The notes beneath the pieces are model-generated. The model made no database searches. It had not been told where the DNA came from and saw only the letters and a list, made by a program, of their open reading frames with translations. 64,000 nt of DNA from Chryseobacterium cucumeris (lineage in GTDB: Bacteria > Bacteroidota > Bacteroidia > Flavobacteriales > Weeksellaceae). A program made the translations under genes and the position numbers. The DNA lies in NCBI RefSeq assembly GCF_016775705.1, contig NZ_CP068760.1, forward strand, positions 2,666,001 through 2,730,000, written 5' to 3'. Shown here piece by piece: positions 44,049 through 52,599 of the stretch (positions are counted from its first letter, which is position 1; each line of letters begins with the position of its first letter).

Positions 44049-46596
44049 TATCAATAAACTGATTATTCTCTTGCTTATTCTGCTGGGAATGGTCTGTTAT
44101 GGACAGGCCTTTAGGGATTCATTGAAAGATGAAAGTTCTCAGTATTACAACATTGCCGTTAATAAGGTGTCGGATGACAGCAAATGGATCGTAGCCACAA
44201 AAGTGTACAGGAATAATTATGATACCGCAGTGGTACTGGCGGCAGGAAGATCAGGAGTAAAATCACTGGTTGGAACGCTGACCAAGAAATACCAGTACTC
44301 TTTTGTAAAAGGCAATCAGCTGCTGGCATTGGGGCAGGGAAAAGCCCTGTTATGGAATCTGGTCACAGGAACGCAGAAAGAAGTAAAAACAGGTCAGGCT
44401 GGCAGTGATTCAGGAAGCATTATACAGAGCGGGATCATGGAGAAAGGACAGAAGTATTTTGTGCAGACCAGCGACAGTATTCTTCATATCTATAATGCAA
44501 AATCTGCTCTGCTGGAAAGAGTAGAGCGGGTGCAGTATTTCAGGGTAGGCAGTTCAGGAACTGCATTGTATATTGTGAAAAAAGATGGCCGGGAGAACCA
44601 GCTCGTAAGGTATTCCGGTGATAAAGTGGAAAGCGTATATTCTGCATCCGGTATGATACGGAGCATGGAGGAAACACCTTCAGGAAAATTGATGATTCTT
44701 AGGGAAGAAGTTGTATTGGGTGGTGACAATGATAATGCAGAAAGAAGAACTCAGAAAGTTGTTTTTGTAGATACAGCGAACTTAGAATTGCTGTTTCCGG
44801 ATATCGGAGAAATAAAGCACGAGGAATACCTGCGGTTTACGGAAATGCAGAAAGGAAAAGCGGTTATGATTACGGGAATGACGCATATTGCGGCTGAAAA
44901 AGGAACGGTGGATATCTGGTATGGAAATGACGGGAACCTGGAGGCTAAGCAGGAAGGTTCTTTTGTAAAAAGATACTGGATATGGAAAAAAGAAGAGGAT
45001 AAGGTCATGAGAGTTCCGTCTGAGCGATTTTCAACAGTGGTAAGCCTGAATAATACCGATCACTTCTTAATGTTTAATAGGGAGGAATTACAGAATTATT
45101 CAACCTTGTTTCCATTGATTCATGGATATCTATATGATCTGAAGAACAATAGCTATGAGGATTTGGGAGTTATGCAGGCAGAAGTTTCTGTATCAGATCA
45201 TGGAAACCATTTTGTGTATAAAAATACGGAAGGAATATGGGTATTGTTGGATACAGAAACCTTAAATAGGGTGGTGCTTGAAAAAAAGGACTTGACAAAA
45301 GCGTATTTCAGTCCGGATGGCAAAAAAATTTATTTTGAAAGCAGCAGTGATCTTTGGAGATATGAAATCAATAAAGGGAAGTTTACGGCGCTTACTATCG
45401 ATAAGGGAAATGAAGTAAAGGTGGTCACTAAAGATGAAACGGATTTATATCCTGAAACAGGTTATAATTTCAGAAGAAGCATACTGGATATAAATGCTCC
45501 GGTGCTTTTGTCAGTAACCCGGAAAGGAACCATAGAGAAGACCTTTTTGAAATGGCATAAGGGTCTTGTAGAAACACTCATGGCGTCTCCTGATTCTAAT
45601 ATTACATGGTATAAGGCGGATGAGTCTTTAAAAAATGTGGTGTATGTGGCGGAGAGTCTTCATGTGCCGCCGAGGATCGTTTATAAAGAAACAGGAAAAG
45701 AAAATAAGAATGTAGTTTTTCAGAGCAATCCGCAGGATCAAACCTCCATTTTGATAAAAATGGAGACGATCAGTTTTAAAAATAAAGAGGGGATATCTTT
45801 AAAAGGACTCCTGTACTATCCGATCGGATTTACTGAAGGGAAAAAATACCCGATGGTGGTTCATATCTATGAAGTGCAGAGTAGAAATCCCAACCAGTAT
45901 TTATCGCTACTCAATAATTTTCCGGTGGGGTTTTCTATTAAAAAGCTTCTGGAAGAAGGGTATTTTGTTTACCTGCCGGATATTGTAAACGGAGCATCCG
46001 GGGTAGGACTCTCAGCACTCGACTGTGTGGAAAGTTCTCTGGATGCCTTACAGAATTATCCGGGGATTGATCTTATGAATGTCGGACTGATAGGCCATTC
46101 TTTTGGAGGGTACAGGACGAATTTTATAGCAGGCCATTCCCGTCGTTTTAAGACCTATATTTCAGGAGCAGGAGCCAGTGATCTGACAAGAATGTACTTT
46201 TCCTATAATGAGACGTCATCCACTCCCTTTTACTGGCAGTTCGAGGAAGGGCAGTATAATATGCATGCTTCCTTTGCAGAAAATAAGAAGCTGTATCTGG
46301 AGAATAATCCGATTGATAATGTACATCAGGTGAATGCTCCGGTGCTTTTATGGACAGGGATGGAGGATAAAAGGATTGTATGGGATCAGACGATGGAATT
46401 TTATATAGGATTAAAAAGGAATCAAAAAGATGTGGTGGCTTTGTTTTATCCGGGTGAAGCCCATGTTTTCACAACCGGTTCCAAAGCAGAGAAAGATCTG
46501 GCAGTAAGGATACAGGATTGGTGGGATTATTTTCTGAAAGGGAAGAAGGGGATTCCATGGATAGAGAAACAAATGGAAAAAAATATACCGTTTTAA
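44038..46596 (+). CDS. S9-family (prolyl oligopeptidase-type) peptidase
   Basis: An 852-residue secreted or periplasmic peptidase with a signal peptide (residues 1-22, ending CYGQ). The first about 550 residues form the beta-propeller gate, and residues about 590-850 the alpha/beta-hydrolase domain. The catalytic triad is S688 in IGHSFGGYR, D777 in GMEDKR and H809 in GEAHVF. It would cleave oligopeptides, which fits a substrate brought in by the SusC/SusD pair. It overlaps susD by 11 bases and ends before a large palindromic terminator. Sequence between residues 150 and 400 is divergent and could not be assigned to standard repeats. Confidence 0.9.
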   Translation: MAININKLIILLLILLGMVCYGQAFRDSLKDESSQYYNIAVNKVSDDSKWIVATKVYRNNYDTAVVLAAGRSGVKSLVGTLTKKYQYSFVKGNQLLALGQGKALLWNLVTGTQKEVKTGQAGSDSGSIIQSGIMEKGQKYFVQTSDSILHIYNAKSALLERVERVQYFRVGSSGTALYIVKKDGRENQLVRYSGDKVESVYSASGMIRSMEETPSGKLMILREEVVLGGDNDNAERRTQKVVFVDTANLELLFPDIGEIKHEEYLRFTEMQKGKAVMITGMTHIAAEKGTVDIWYGNDGNLEAKQEGSFVKRYWIWKKEEDKVMRVPSERFSTVVSLNNTDHFLMFNREELQNYSTLFPLIHGYLYDLKNNSYEDLGVMQAEVSVSDHGNHFVYKNTEGIWVLLDTETLNRVVLEKKDLTKAYFSPDGKKIYFESSSDLWRYEINKGKFTALTIDKGNEVKVVTKDETDLYPETGYNFRRSILDINAPVLLSVTRKGTIEKTFLKWHKGLVETLMASPDSNITWYKADESLKNVVYVAESLHVPPRIVYKETGKENKNVVFQSNPQDQTSILIKMETISFKNKEGISLKGLLYYPIGFTEGKKYPMVVHIYEVQSRNPNQYLSLLNNFPVGFSIKKLLEEGYFVYLPDIVNGASGVGLSALDCVESSLDALQNYPGIDLMNVGLIGHSFGGYRTNFIAGHSRRFKTYISGAGASDLTRMYFSYNETSSTPFYWQFEEGQYNMHASFAENKKLYLENNPIDNVHQVNAPVLLWTGMEDKRIVWDQTMEFYIGLKRNQKDVVALFYPGEAHVFTTGSKAEKDLAVRIQDWWDYFLKGKKGIPWIEKQMEKNIPF

Positions 46597-46620
46597 GAAG
46601 TACTAAGTAGTAAATAAAAC

Positions 46621-46650
46621 TAAAAGCTTCAGAATATTCTGAAGCTTTTA
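46621..46650. terminator. 30-bp perfect palindrome, bidirectional terminator
   Basis: The two 15-base arms are perfectly complementary (from TAAAAGCTTCAGAAT to ATTCTGAAGCTTTTA). It lies between the convergent S9 peptidase and aspartyl protease genes, with A and T runs on both ends. Confidence 0.75.
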
Positions 46651-46683
46651 ACATGATAAGTGCTGTTACGTGATTATATAATT

Positions 46684-47805
46684 CTAATGCAGATACTGTA
46701 AAACATCTTTTTTTTCTAAAGTGAATGTTTGATGAGATTTATTCTCTATGGTAATAGACTGATTTTGGTCAAGGAGTTCCTTTATTTTACAAAAGGTGTC
46801 GCCTGATGTCTTTGTAATATCAGTGTTGTTGATTTTAATAATTTTATCCGTCAGTTTTATTTCTGATAATTGAGGAACTTCCAGTTTGTTAACGATAACC
46901 ATACTGTTGTCAACAGGAGCTAATGCGATTCCGAAACTTTGATATTGAGGCTTTTTCCCTTCATTGGCAAGAAGAATTTTTTTGCTGATAAAATCAAGAT
47001 CTACCAAGTAGTTTTCAATAAATTTTGTACCAATGAGATTAGGAGAATCTGAACTGCTGTCAATAATTTGAGGACCAAGTTGGGTATTATTAAGCTCGAC
47101 TTCCATTAGATCAACCTGTCTTTGCCCTTTTACAATACTATTTAAAGATTGTGATAAGAGTCCTTCAAAAGTCAGATAATCTTTATCTTTTATTTTATCA
47201 TACACCTTTTGATTCACTGTAAAGCCCATTCCTGAGCCGGTGTCAAAAATGAATTCTATATTTTGATTTCTTATTTTAGCATTAAGTTTGGGAACACCCG
47301 TGAAGCTTTCTTCGGAAAAAGGGATTGCTGCGACAGTACCAGGCTGTTCCTGAGGTTTATCAAAGACTGTAATAGTCTTTGACTTAAAATCTAGCCGCCA
47401 AACCTTATCCTTCATCATATTGGCACCAAAAATACCGCTGATCTTTTTGCATGCCCTACCACTCATCCAGCTGATGTCAGCAAATGAAAAATTGATGTTT
47501 TTCAGTTTCAGATCTGCTATTTGGATATAATCTGTTGAGAAAACCTCCATCTTTGACTTTGCGTTATTTGCATCTATGCCTTCGAAAACAGTTGTACTTT
47601 TCTTTTCATCCAGCTGGTTTTTTAGTTCTGCTGAAATGATGGTAAAAGCTCCTGAATCAAAAATAAAACTATGTCTATTATTTTTAATACTCACATCCAC
47701 AACAATTTTTCCATCGATAAGCTCAAAAGGTATGGTTGTAGCGTTAAAAAAGAAAGGGGCTAGTGTTAATAGTAATATAAATAAATGTGATTTAATATTT
47801 TTCAT
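46684..47805 (-). CDS. Retropepsin-like aspartyl protease with PDZ domain
   Basis: A 373-residue exported protein with a signal peptide (to about residue 22, FFFNAT). Two aspartyl-protease half-sites are visible: FIFDSGAFTIIS (about residues 48-60) and FIFDTGSGMGFTV (about 190-203), so the two-lobed active site may be formed within one chain. FGANMMKDKVWRLDFK separates the halves. The C-terminus resembles a PDZ domain (FGIALAPVDNSMVIVNKLEV, EIKLTDKIIKINNTDI). It would act in the periplasm or at the surface. It converges on the SusCD-peptidase operon and may act on the same peptides, but could equally process the small secreted proteins encoded downstream (inference). Confidence 0.78.
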   Translation of the reverse strand: MKNIKSHLFILLLTLAPFFFNATTIPFELIDGKIVVDVSIKNNRHSFIFDSGAFTIISAELKNQLDEKKSTTVFEGIDANNAKSKMEVFSTDYIQIADLKLKNINFSFADISWMSGRACKKISGIFGANMMKDKVWRLDFKSKTITVFDKPQEQPGTVAAIPFSEESFTGVPKLNAKIRNQNIEFIFDTGSGMGFTVNQKVYDKIKDKDYLTFEGLLSQSLNSIVKGQRQVDLMEVELNNTQLGPQIIDSSSDSPNLIGTKFIENYLVDLDFISKKILLANEGKKPQYQSFGIALAPVDNSMVIVNKLEVPQLSEIKLTDKIIKINNTDITKTSGDTFCKIKELLDQNQSITIENKSHQTFTLEKKDVLQYLH

Positions 47806-47852
47806 TTTCTTATTTATCAGGAGGTCAGGTAAATATAATTAAAAAAATAATG

Positions 47853-47876
47853 AAGGCTGCCCCATATGACAGCCTT
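47853..47876 (-). terminator. Terminator after the 47899-48285 gene
   Basis: AAGGCTG and CAGCCTT form a 7-bp stem. On the minus strand it is followed by TCATTATTTTTTT. Related AGGCTG hairpins close other genes in this window (50041-50066 and 60401-60421). Confidence 0.7.
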
Positions 47877-47898
47877 ATTGTTCATAAGCCTGGGTAAA

Positions 47899-48285
47899 TT
47901 ACCAGGTCCACTTGATACCTACTGAACCTGGTACAGTCGTAGCACCGGTTTGTGGATTGGTTGTAGTACTTACATTGGTTGAAAGTTCTTTCTTTTTCTT
48001 TCCTCTTGCAGCGAAAGCTGAAGGAGTTGTTGTATCCTGCATCTCAACAGGAATCTGTCCTAAGAATCCGATGGCAAGGCTGAATCCTGTGACTCTGATA
48101 TAGACCAGGTCAAGTTCTTTTAAATATACCTGCTGCTCGTCAGACATCTCAAAGTTTTCAGAAATGAATTCAACAGGATTGCTTGATGCATATTCCGCAA
48201 TTTTTAATCTCTCTTAAAGAGATAATGCATTCAGTTCTTCTTGTTTTGCCTGTACTCCCTCTGGAGTAAATGGGAATTTGTTCAT
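47899..48285 (-). pseudogene. Gene broken by one stop codon, small protein of unknown function
   Basis: From the ATG at 48285 the frame reads MNKFPFTPEGVQAKQEELNA, then LSL, a TAA, and continues in the same frame with ERLKIAEYASSNPVEFISEN, to GSVGIKWTW at the end (128 codons besides the terminal stop). Both sides clearly belong to one protein: a helical N-terminus of the kind LSLxERLKIAEYAS, then a hydrophobic segment (FSLAIGFLGQI), then a Thr/Ser-rich tail. A single C-to-T change in a CAA codon would explain the TAA. Translation might restart at the ATG at 48147 (MSDEQQVYLK) to give 82 residues. The family is not recognised. Confidence 0.6.
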
Positions 48286-48778
48286 AATGATTTGGTTAGG
48301 TTAATTGGTTAATAATGAGTAAAGTTTGGAAGAGCTCTTATCCTTCTTACTGATAAAAAGATAGTTTCGCATAGCGACAGAACTCGTCGCGTTAAAAATT
48401 AAATGAAGAAAAATTTTAGTTTTCTACAAAAAAACTATCAATACGAATATTCTTGTGAAGTGAAAATGGATGACTCAAGGAGAGGTATATCATTCATAAA
48501 GATTAATAGCAGCGAGTAAAAGATATCAGCATATAATGCAGGAATATGGCGGTTGTTAATATGCAATATCTAAGAGAAAGGCTTCTGAAGTCATTATCAG
48601 CATAAATTAAAAAGGGGTGCCCCAGGCATCCTTTCTCTGCTTTGTATAGTTATTGTAGAATGACATATAAATGGTAACGGTGAATTAAATTACTAAGCAT
48701 GTCAATGACTGTTATTGTTTGTAAGAAATAGTTCTATAAACAGAAAACTCCTGTTAACAGGAGTTTTCTTATTTTTTA
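48286..48778. other. Intergenic region with two hairpins, no gene
   Basis: 493 bases. At 48608-48634 an imperfect hairpin (AAAGGGGTGCC against GGCATCCTTT) is followed by TTTTTAATT on the minus strand. At 48743-48768 lies a 26-bp perfect palindrome (described separately). The rest is AT-rich with no supported frame on either strand. Confidence 0.55.
48743..48768. terminator. 26-bp perfect palindrome after the 48779-49129 gene
   Basis: Arms of 13 bases (GAAAACTCCTGTT and its complement) sit 11 bases after the stop of the minus-strand gene. The plus-strand side is followed by TTATTTTTTATT. Confidence 0.7.
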
Positions 48779-49129
48779 TTACTTGTTTTTCCACAAGTAT
48801 TTCCTAACTAAAAAAAATAAAAGTGATATAAATAAAACAATAGCAGAAGGCCATAAAAACACATTGTTTACTATATATATAGTTACAATAGCTACAAAAG
48901 AAATGATAATAATGGTTAAGAATAATCTTTCTTTTTTCAGATTTTTCAAAAAATGATAAATAAAAAACATAGTAAAGCTGCAAAAAGCAAATTGTCCAAA
49001 ATTATTTCTCAGATAATCATAATTTGAAACGTCATTATAAGAGGTGCTTAACCAAGTGTAGCCAAAGAATAGTACTCCTAAAAAGGACATAATCATTATT
49101 ACGGCATTCTTTAATTTATATGATTCCAT
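48779..49129 (-). CDS. Small membrane protein, candidate immunity partner
   Basis: 116 residues from the ATG at 49129 (MESYKLKNAVIMIMSFLGVL); the frame extends nine codons further back into the upstream gene. Four hydrophobic helices are visible (AVIMIMSFLGVLFFGYTW, FGQFAFCSFTMFFIYHFL, FLTIIIISFVAIVTIYIV, PSAIVLFISLLFFLV) with a KKYLWKNK-type basic end. It starts 20 bases after the glycine-rich lipoprotein gene and is closed by a terminator, so the two form a unit. The same arrangement at 24033-24662 suggests a secreted factor with its protective membrane protein (inference). Confidence 0.6.
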   Translation of the reverse strand: MESYKLKNAVIMIMSFLGVLFFGYTWLSTSYNDVSNYDYLRNNFGQFAFCSFTMFFIYHFLKNLKKERLFLTIIIISFVAIVTIYIVNNVFLWPSAIVLFISLLFFLVRKYLWKNK

Positions 49130-49149
49130 TCCATTGTTTTTTAGTAAAA

Positions 49150-49833
49150 TTAACAACCAGCTGCTTCAAGACAATCGACAGCCCCCCAACCGGCACTTGC
49201 AAAACCAATTACAGCCCCAGCCCATCCAGAGTAAAGACTTCCTGCTCCACCTCCAAGTATACCTCCTGCAACGGCGCCAAAGATTGTCGAAACAATCATT
49301 CTAGGCTTCCATTTTTTCACACATGCCTGACAAGCAGCCAGATTTCTATTTGTTGTTTGATTATCTAGTTTTGCACAAGCTTCATCTACAATGTACTGAA
49401 TGAATTCTCCGTTACTACCATCGTAGCGCAATTCAGGATATTTTTCCAGAACATTGGTCAACTTTTTATCTATGTTAGTTAGTGCAAATCCTACCTGGTC
49501 ATTTGTATAACCAGTTAATTTTAGAAAATACTGTTCGCCTCCAGCCTCAAAATCTGCATCTTTGTAGTTAGCCAGGAATTGATCTTGATTAGGAATATCA
49601 GAAATGAAATTAATAAGGTCATTACCTAATCCAATAAAATCTTCATCTTTAGATAAAAGGTCAATAAGTTCTTCAGATGTTGCTGCTCTTCCCGCAACAT
49701 TGCTGTGCTTTTGAAATTGTTCCTGTGGAACAGTACTGTTAGAATCCAGCTCGCCACTACAAGCGAAAAAAACTATTAAAATTGCTAATGCTGAAAAAAA
49801 TAAATTGATTTTTGTGAAAACGTTTTTTCTCAT
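49150..49833 (-). CDS. Lipoprotein with glycine-rich, cysteine-bearing C-terminus, bacteriocin-like
   Basis: A 227-residue protein. The signal peptide ends LIVFFAC with the lipidated C25. Residues 45-150 are helical and acidic (TSEELIDLLSKDEDFIGLG, YFLKLTGYTNDQVGFAL). The C-terminal 70 residues change character: DEACAKLDN, CQACVKKWKPRMIVSTIFGA, then a Gly/Ala-rich hydrophobic stretch (VAGGILGGGAGSLYSG, AVIGFASAGWGAVDC) ending in EAAGC. Glycine-zipper helices with flanking cysteines are seen in pore-forming peptides. No family recognised with certainty. Its partner is the following membrane gene. The promoter side is an AT-rich gap of about 250 bases. Confidence 0.6.
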   Translation of the reverse strand: MRKNVFTKINLFFSALAILIVFFACSGELDSNSTVPQEQFQKHSNVAGRAATSEELIDLLSKDEDFIGLGNDLINFISDIPNQDQFLANYKDADFEAGGEQYFLKLTGYTNDQVGFALTNIDKKLTNVLEKYPELRYDGSNGEFIQYIVDEACAKLDNQTTNRNLAACQACVKKWKPRMIVSTIFGAVAGGILGGGAGSLYSGWAGAVIGFASAGWGAVDCLEAAGC

Positions 49834-50040
49834 TTTTTAAAGTTTTTATTGTTGATTATTATGTTTTTATGGAGTAAAATTAATAACAACGTTTTTATTC
49901 TGGAAATAAATTGTTTTTATGGCAATTATTTATTTTGTCAATCATAATAAATAATTTTTAAATATGTTGAAGATTTATCTTTGTAAGATTGTAAGAATTA
50001 TACGACTATATTACTATCCGACTTACAATTGAATTGGGAA

Positions 50041-50066
50041 AGAGGCTGCCCTCTCGGACAGCCTCT
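50041..50066. terminator. Terminator after the MauE/DUF6520 operon
   Basis: AGAGGCTG pairs with CAGCCTCT, extended by two more G-C pairs, and is flanked by TTTTT on the plus strand and TTTCCC on the minus strand. It lies 24 bases after the DUF6520 stop. Confidence 0.65.
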
Positions 50067-50089
50067 TTTTGCTAATTTAGGAGTGTAGG

Positions 50090-50353
50090 TTAAGGTAAAA
50101 TTTCAAACAAATCTCCGAAACACTGGGAACCGCTCATTCTTTTTAGGTTGTGAGGGCCTGTAGCGTCGGTATAGGTGCAGAGCACTCCTGTATTGACTGT
50201 TTCACAGTTTTTAACGGCTACACAGGTGGGTTCTCCGAAATTACCGACTCTGTATCCAATAGTAATTACTTTGGATGAACTTTCGATGTTTGATGCTAGT
50301 GCACCTCCTGTGCCCATAATCACCAGGGCGGCAGGAATAAGAAACTTTTTCAT
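50090..50353 (-). CDS. DUF6520-family small exported protein
   Basis: An 87-residue exported peptide. The signal peptide is MKKFLIPAALVIMGTGGALA, identical in style to other DUF6520 members. The mature 67 residues contain four cysteines (EPTCVAVKNC, GVLCTYTDA, GSQCFGDLF), which probably form two disulfides. It is the last gene of the operon containing the MauE-type redox protein, 26 bases after it. The function of the family is unknown; the company of MauE suggests disulfide formation matters for its folding (inference). Confidence 0.78.
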   Translation of the reverse strand: MKKFLIPAALVIMGTGGALASNIESSSKVITIGYRVGNFGEPTCVAVKNCETVNTGVLCTYTDATGPHNLKRMSGSQCFGDLFEILP

Positions 50354-50379
50354 AATAATTGAAGTTTTGGTTAAAATGC

Positions 50380-51891
50380 CTACTCTTTGTTCAGGTTTTC
50401 AGCTTCCCCTGTTGTAAAATATTTTACATAAGATGTTCTGTACCGATAGCGGATCAGTTTTTTTCCTGCAATGGCATATAAGTATTGGTTAGTTACCATG
50501 AACTGGGATACCGGCTTATTGTCGATATGCTCTATATAAAAACTTCCCAGGTATTCTTTCCTGTCAGTACGGTATATATCAATCACCGTTGCCGTTTTCC
50601 ACCTGTCTTTAGGCTCGTGCTTTCCGATCAGATGGGAATGATTGAACAGAAACGGGCCGTTTGTTGTCATTCCTGAATTAACTTTCAGCGGACGGGTTTT
50701 TAGCTTTGTATTCCCATTGGACAGGGTAATGGGATCAATCTGAGCTTTTGAGATGGTATCAATGGTTTTTAATCTGTTTTCCAACTGAAGTCTTTCATTA
50801 GCAACCAGAAACTGATTTCTGTAAGTGTACATATAGATAACTTTCTTGGTTTTCGTGTCATAGGTCAGCTGCCCGTCAGCGTCAAATATTCCGTCAACCT
50901 GCTTTTCCAGCAGTTGATCAAAAATTGTGAATTTTGGCTGCCGGTTAAGAGTAAGCGATCCCAGCTCATATTCACCGGTTGTACTGCTTCGTATTCTAAC
51001 CACAAAATTTAGGGAATCGATAACAGCAAGCTGGTTGAAGTATACATTATTGTAACTGATCGTATAAGCCAGAGAATCCGTTGTCTTTCCTTTATAAATA
51101 ATGGGAACGCTACCGTCGTAGAGGTAATAATCAGAACCTGCTGTTTTTAACTGCAGATTGGTGTAATAAAAGTCAGTCCGATCAGGGTAAATCCGCATGG
51201 AATGTAATGTGGTAAATGCCTTTTCAACGGAAGTGATCTGCAATGGAAATGATTTGTTACCCAGAAATAAATGATCCTGCTGGATTCCTGCAAAATAATA
51301 ATGCTCGTTGTCAAGTTCCAGTACTTTGTCTTCGACAATAGGGTGTGGAAGAAAACGCCTGGTAAAGTTATTCTCTTTTCTGACTGTATTTTCTGAACTG
51401 AAATAAAGGAGGATAACAATAAGCGAGCTTCCTGTAACCACAGCAGCTGAGTTGATGAAAACTTTATTTTTGTTTACCTGTTGGTGGGCAGATGTAGATA
51501 TTATTGCTGCTAAAGCCAGTACAACACATATGATATTGAAAATAAGATGTTGATCCCAGTCCATTTTTTCCAGGATACCTCCACAAGAGCAAGGAATTGA
51601 ATCACTGTAATGAAGGATCATATAGATATAAACGGTAAAACTGGTCATGAGCCCAAGGGAAAAAAACAGGCCCGTTGTTCGTAATTGAGGGCTCAGCAAC
51701 AGAATCACAGTTATTAATTCGACAGTAATGACTAAATAGGATATCATTCCTGCATAGCTGGTTAACAGCGGAGACTGTGCGATCTGGACCTGGAAATTTT
51801 CAAAGTCGAGGATTTTGCTCACTGCGGCATATACAAATAGTAAGACGAAAAAATAGCTTATGATGCTGATCAGTGTTGTTGATGTCTTCAT
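50380..51891 (-). CDS. MauE/DoxX-type redox membrane protein with extra C-terminal domain
   Basis: A 503-residue protein. Residues 1-150 are the MauE domain: four hydrophobic helices with the conserved SIPCSCGGILEKMDWD around residues 95-110, which in relatives takes part in disulfide formation. After a fifth helix (SAAVVTGSSLIVILLYFSS) comes a periplasmic region of about 320 residues with repeated strand patterns (FLFNHSHLIGKHEPK, YLYAIAGKKLIRYRYRT) that read like a beta-propeller. It stands between two genes for small cysteine-rich peptides and is likely the enzyme that oxidises them (inference). The ATG at 51891 is 15 bases after the 56-residue peptide gene. Confidence 0.78.
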   Translation of the reverse strand: MKTSTTLISIISYFFVLLFVYAAVSKILDFENFQVQIAQSPLLTSYAGMISYLVITVELITVILLLSPQLRTTGLFFSLGLMTSFTVYIYMILHYSDSIPCSCGGILEKMDWDQHLIFNIICVVLALAAIISTSAHQQVNKNKVFINSAAVVTGSSLIVILLYFSSENTVRKENNFTRRFLPHPIVEDKVLELDNEHYYFAGIQQDHLFLGNKSFPLQITSVEKAFTTLHSMRIYPDRTDFYYTNLQLKTAGSDYYLYDGSVPIIYKGKTTDSLAYTISYNNVYFNQLAVIDSLNFVVRIRSSTTGEYELGSLTLNRQPKFTIFDQLLEKQVDGIFDADGQLTYDTKTKKVIYMYTYRNQFLVANERLQLENRLKTIDTISKAQIDPITLSNGNTKLKTRPLKVNSGMTTNGPFLFNHSHLIGKHEPKDRWKTATVIDIYRTDRKEYLGSFYIEHIDNKPVSQFMVTNQYLYAIAGKKLIRYRYRTSYVKYFTTGEAENLNKE

Positions 51892-51906
51892 AGTATAATT
51901 TTTAAT

Positions 51907-52077
51907 TTATATAGCCTGGATTAAAATCCATTTTATTTTTTCTCCACAGTAGTCAGGCATTTTGGAACCTTTGAAAATTGTACAGGTTGTTTTAAAATTC
52001 CCCATACTTTCCCAAATACCGCTTTTGGGACATGGTAAGCCTGTACTACAGACTATGGGTTGGTAGTGGGGAATCAT
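51907..52077 (-). CDS. 56-residue four-cysteine peptide
   Basis: Starting at the ATG at 52077, the frame gives 56 residues: MIPHYQPIVCSTGLPCPKSG, then SMGNFKTTCTIFKGSKMPDY with C32, then CGEKI with C44 and a hydrophobic end. The four cysteines are at 10, 16, 32 and 44. There is no obvious signal peptide, so export is unclear, unless the real start is elsewhere. It is positioned 21 bases after the lipoprotein gene and 15 bases before the MauE gene, in a tight four-gene operon. Its size and cysteine content make it a plausible substrate of the MauE protein (inference). Confidence 0.5.
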   Translation of the reverse strand: MIPHYQPIVCSTGLPCPKSGIWESMGNFKTTCTIFKGSKMPDYCGEKIKWILIQAI

Positions 52078-52098
52078 AGCTTCAATTTTTTTAAATTA

Positions 52099-52317
52099 TT
52101 ATTTTAATGGCCGCCAGTCGTGAGTGTCTTTGATCGGCGGATCTGATGCAGGGTTTATCTCATTTCTAATCGTATCTTCAGTTTTTGCTGAGAAGTCTTT
52201 ACTGGTTTCAGCAATATAATTTGGAGATATGGGATCGTCCGCGATATCACTTTGTCTGCAGCTTAAAACTGTTAAGCCCAGCAGTGATAAACTGATAAGA
52301 GGAATATACTTTTTCAT
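52099..52317 (-). CDS. Small lipoprotein, first gene of the MauE operon
   Basis: A 72-residue lipoprotein with the signal peptide MKKYIPLISLSLLGLTVLSC and lipidated C20. The mature part is polar and acidic (SDIADDPISPNYIAETSKDF, then DPPIKDTHDWRPLK). No recognised family. It heads the operon with the four-cysteine peptide, MauE and DUF6520 and is divergent from the AraC-type regulator across a 282-base gap. Confidence 0.6.
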   Translation of the reverse strand: MKKYIPLISLSLLGLTVLSCRQSDIADDPISPNYIAETSKDFSAKTEDTIRNEINPASDPPIKDTHDWRPLK

Positions 52318-52441
52318 ATTGATTTTGATTTAAGTTATTCCCAACCGGTAGGGGTGTGATTTAGAATTCTTAAGCCAAAGGTATTTTGAAAAGGTGCCTA
52401 AAAAAACTGTTTTTGGGCTTGCTTTTCAAAGTAAGACGTCG

Positions 52442-52487
52442 CCATTTATAAATAATGACCATTGGAAATAGTATATTTCCATTTATA
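52442..52487. promoter_or_regulatory. Direct repeats and palindrome between MauE operon and AraC-type gene
   Basis: CCATTTATA occurs at 52442-52450 and again at 52479-52487. Between them lies GGAAATA-GTA-TATTTCC, a perfect palindrome (52464-52480). AraC-type regulators usually bind direct repeats, so this divergent region is a good candidate operator for the regulator encoded at 52600. Confidence 0.45.
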
Positions 52488-52563
52488 GATAAGGAATCCG
52501 CAAGTAATTTTGTTTACTGTTGTTAATTAGTTGGTTGCGTGGTAGGATTTGGCTTTTTTTGGC

Positions 52564-52571
52564 TAAATTTG
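52564..52571 (+). promoter_or_regulatory. -7 promoter box of the TPR-AraC gene
   Basis: TAAATTTG matches TAnnTTTG, 28 bases before the ATG at 52600. Confidence 0.5.
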
Positions 52572-52599
52572 ACCGTTCCAGCTAAAAAACCAAATCACC

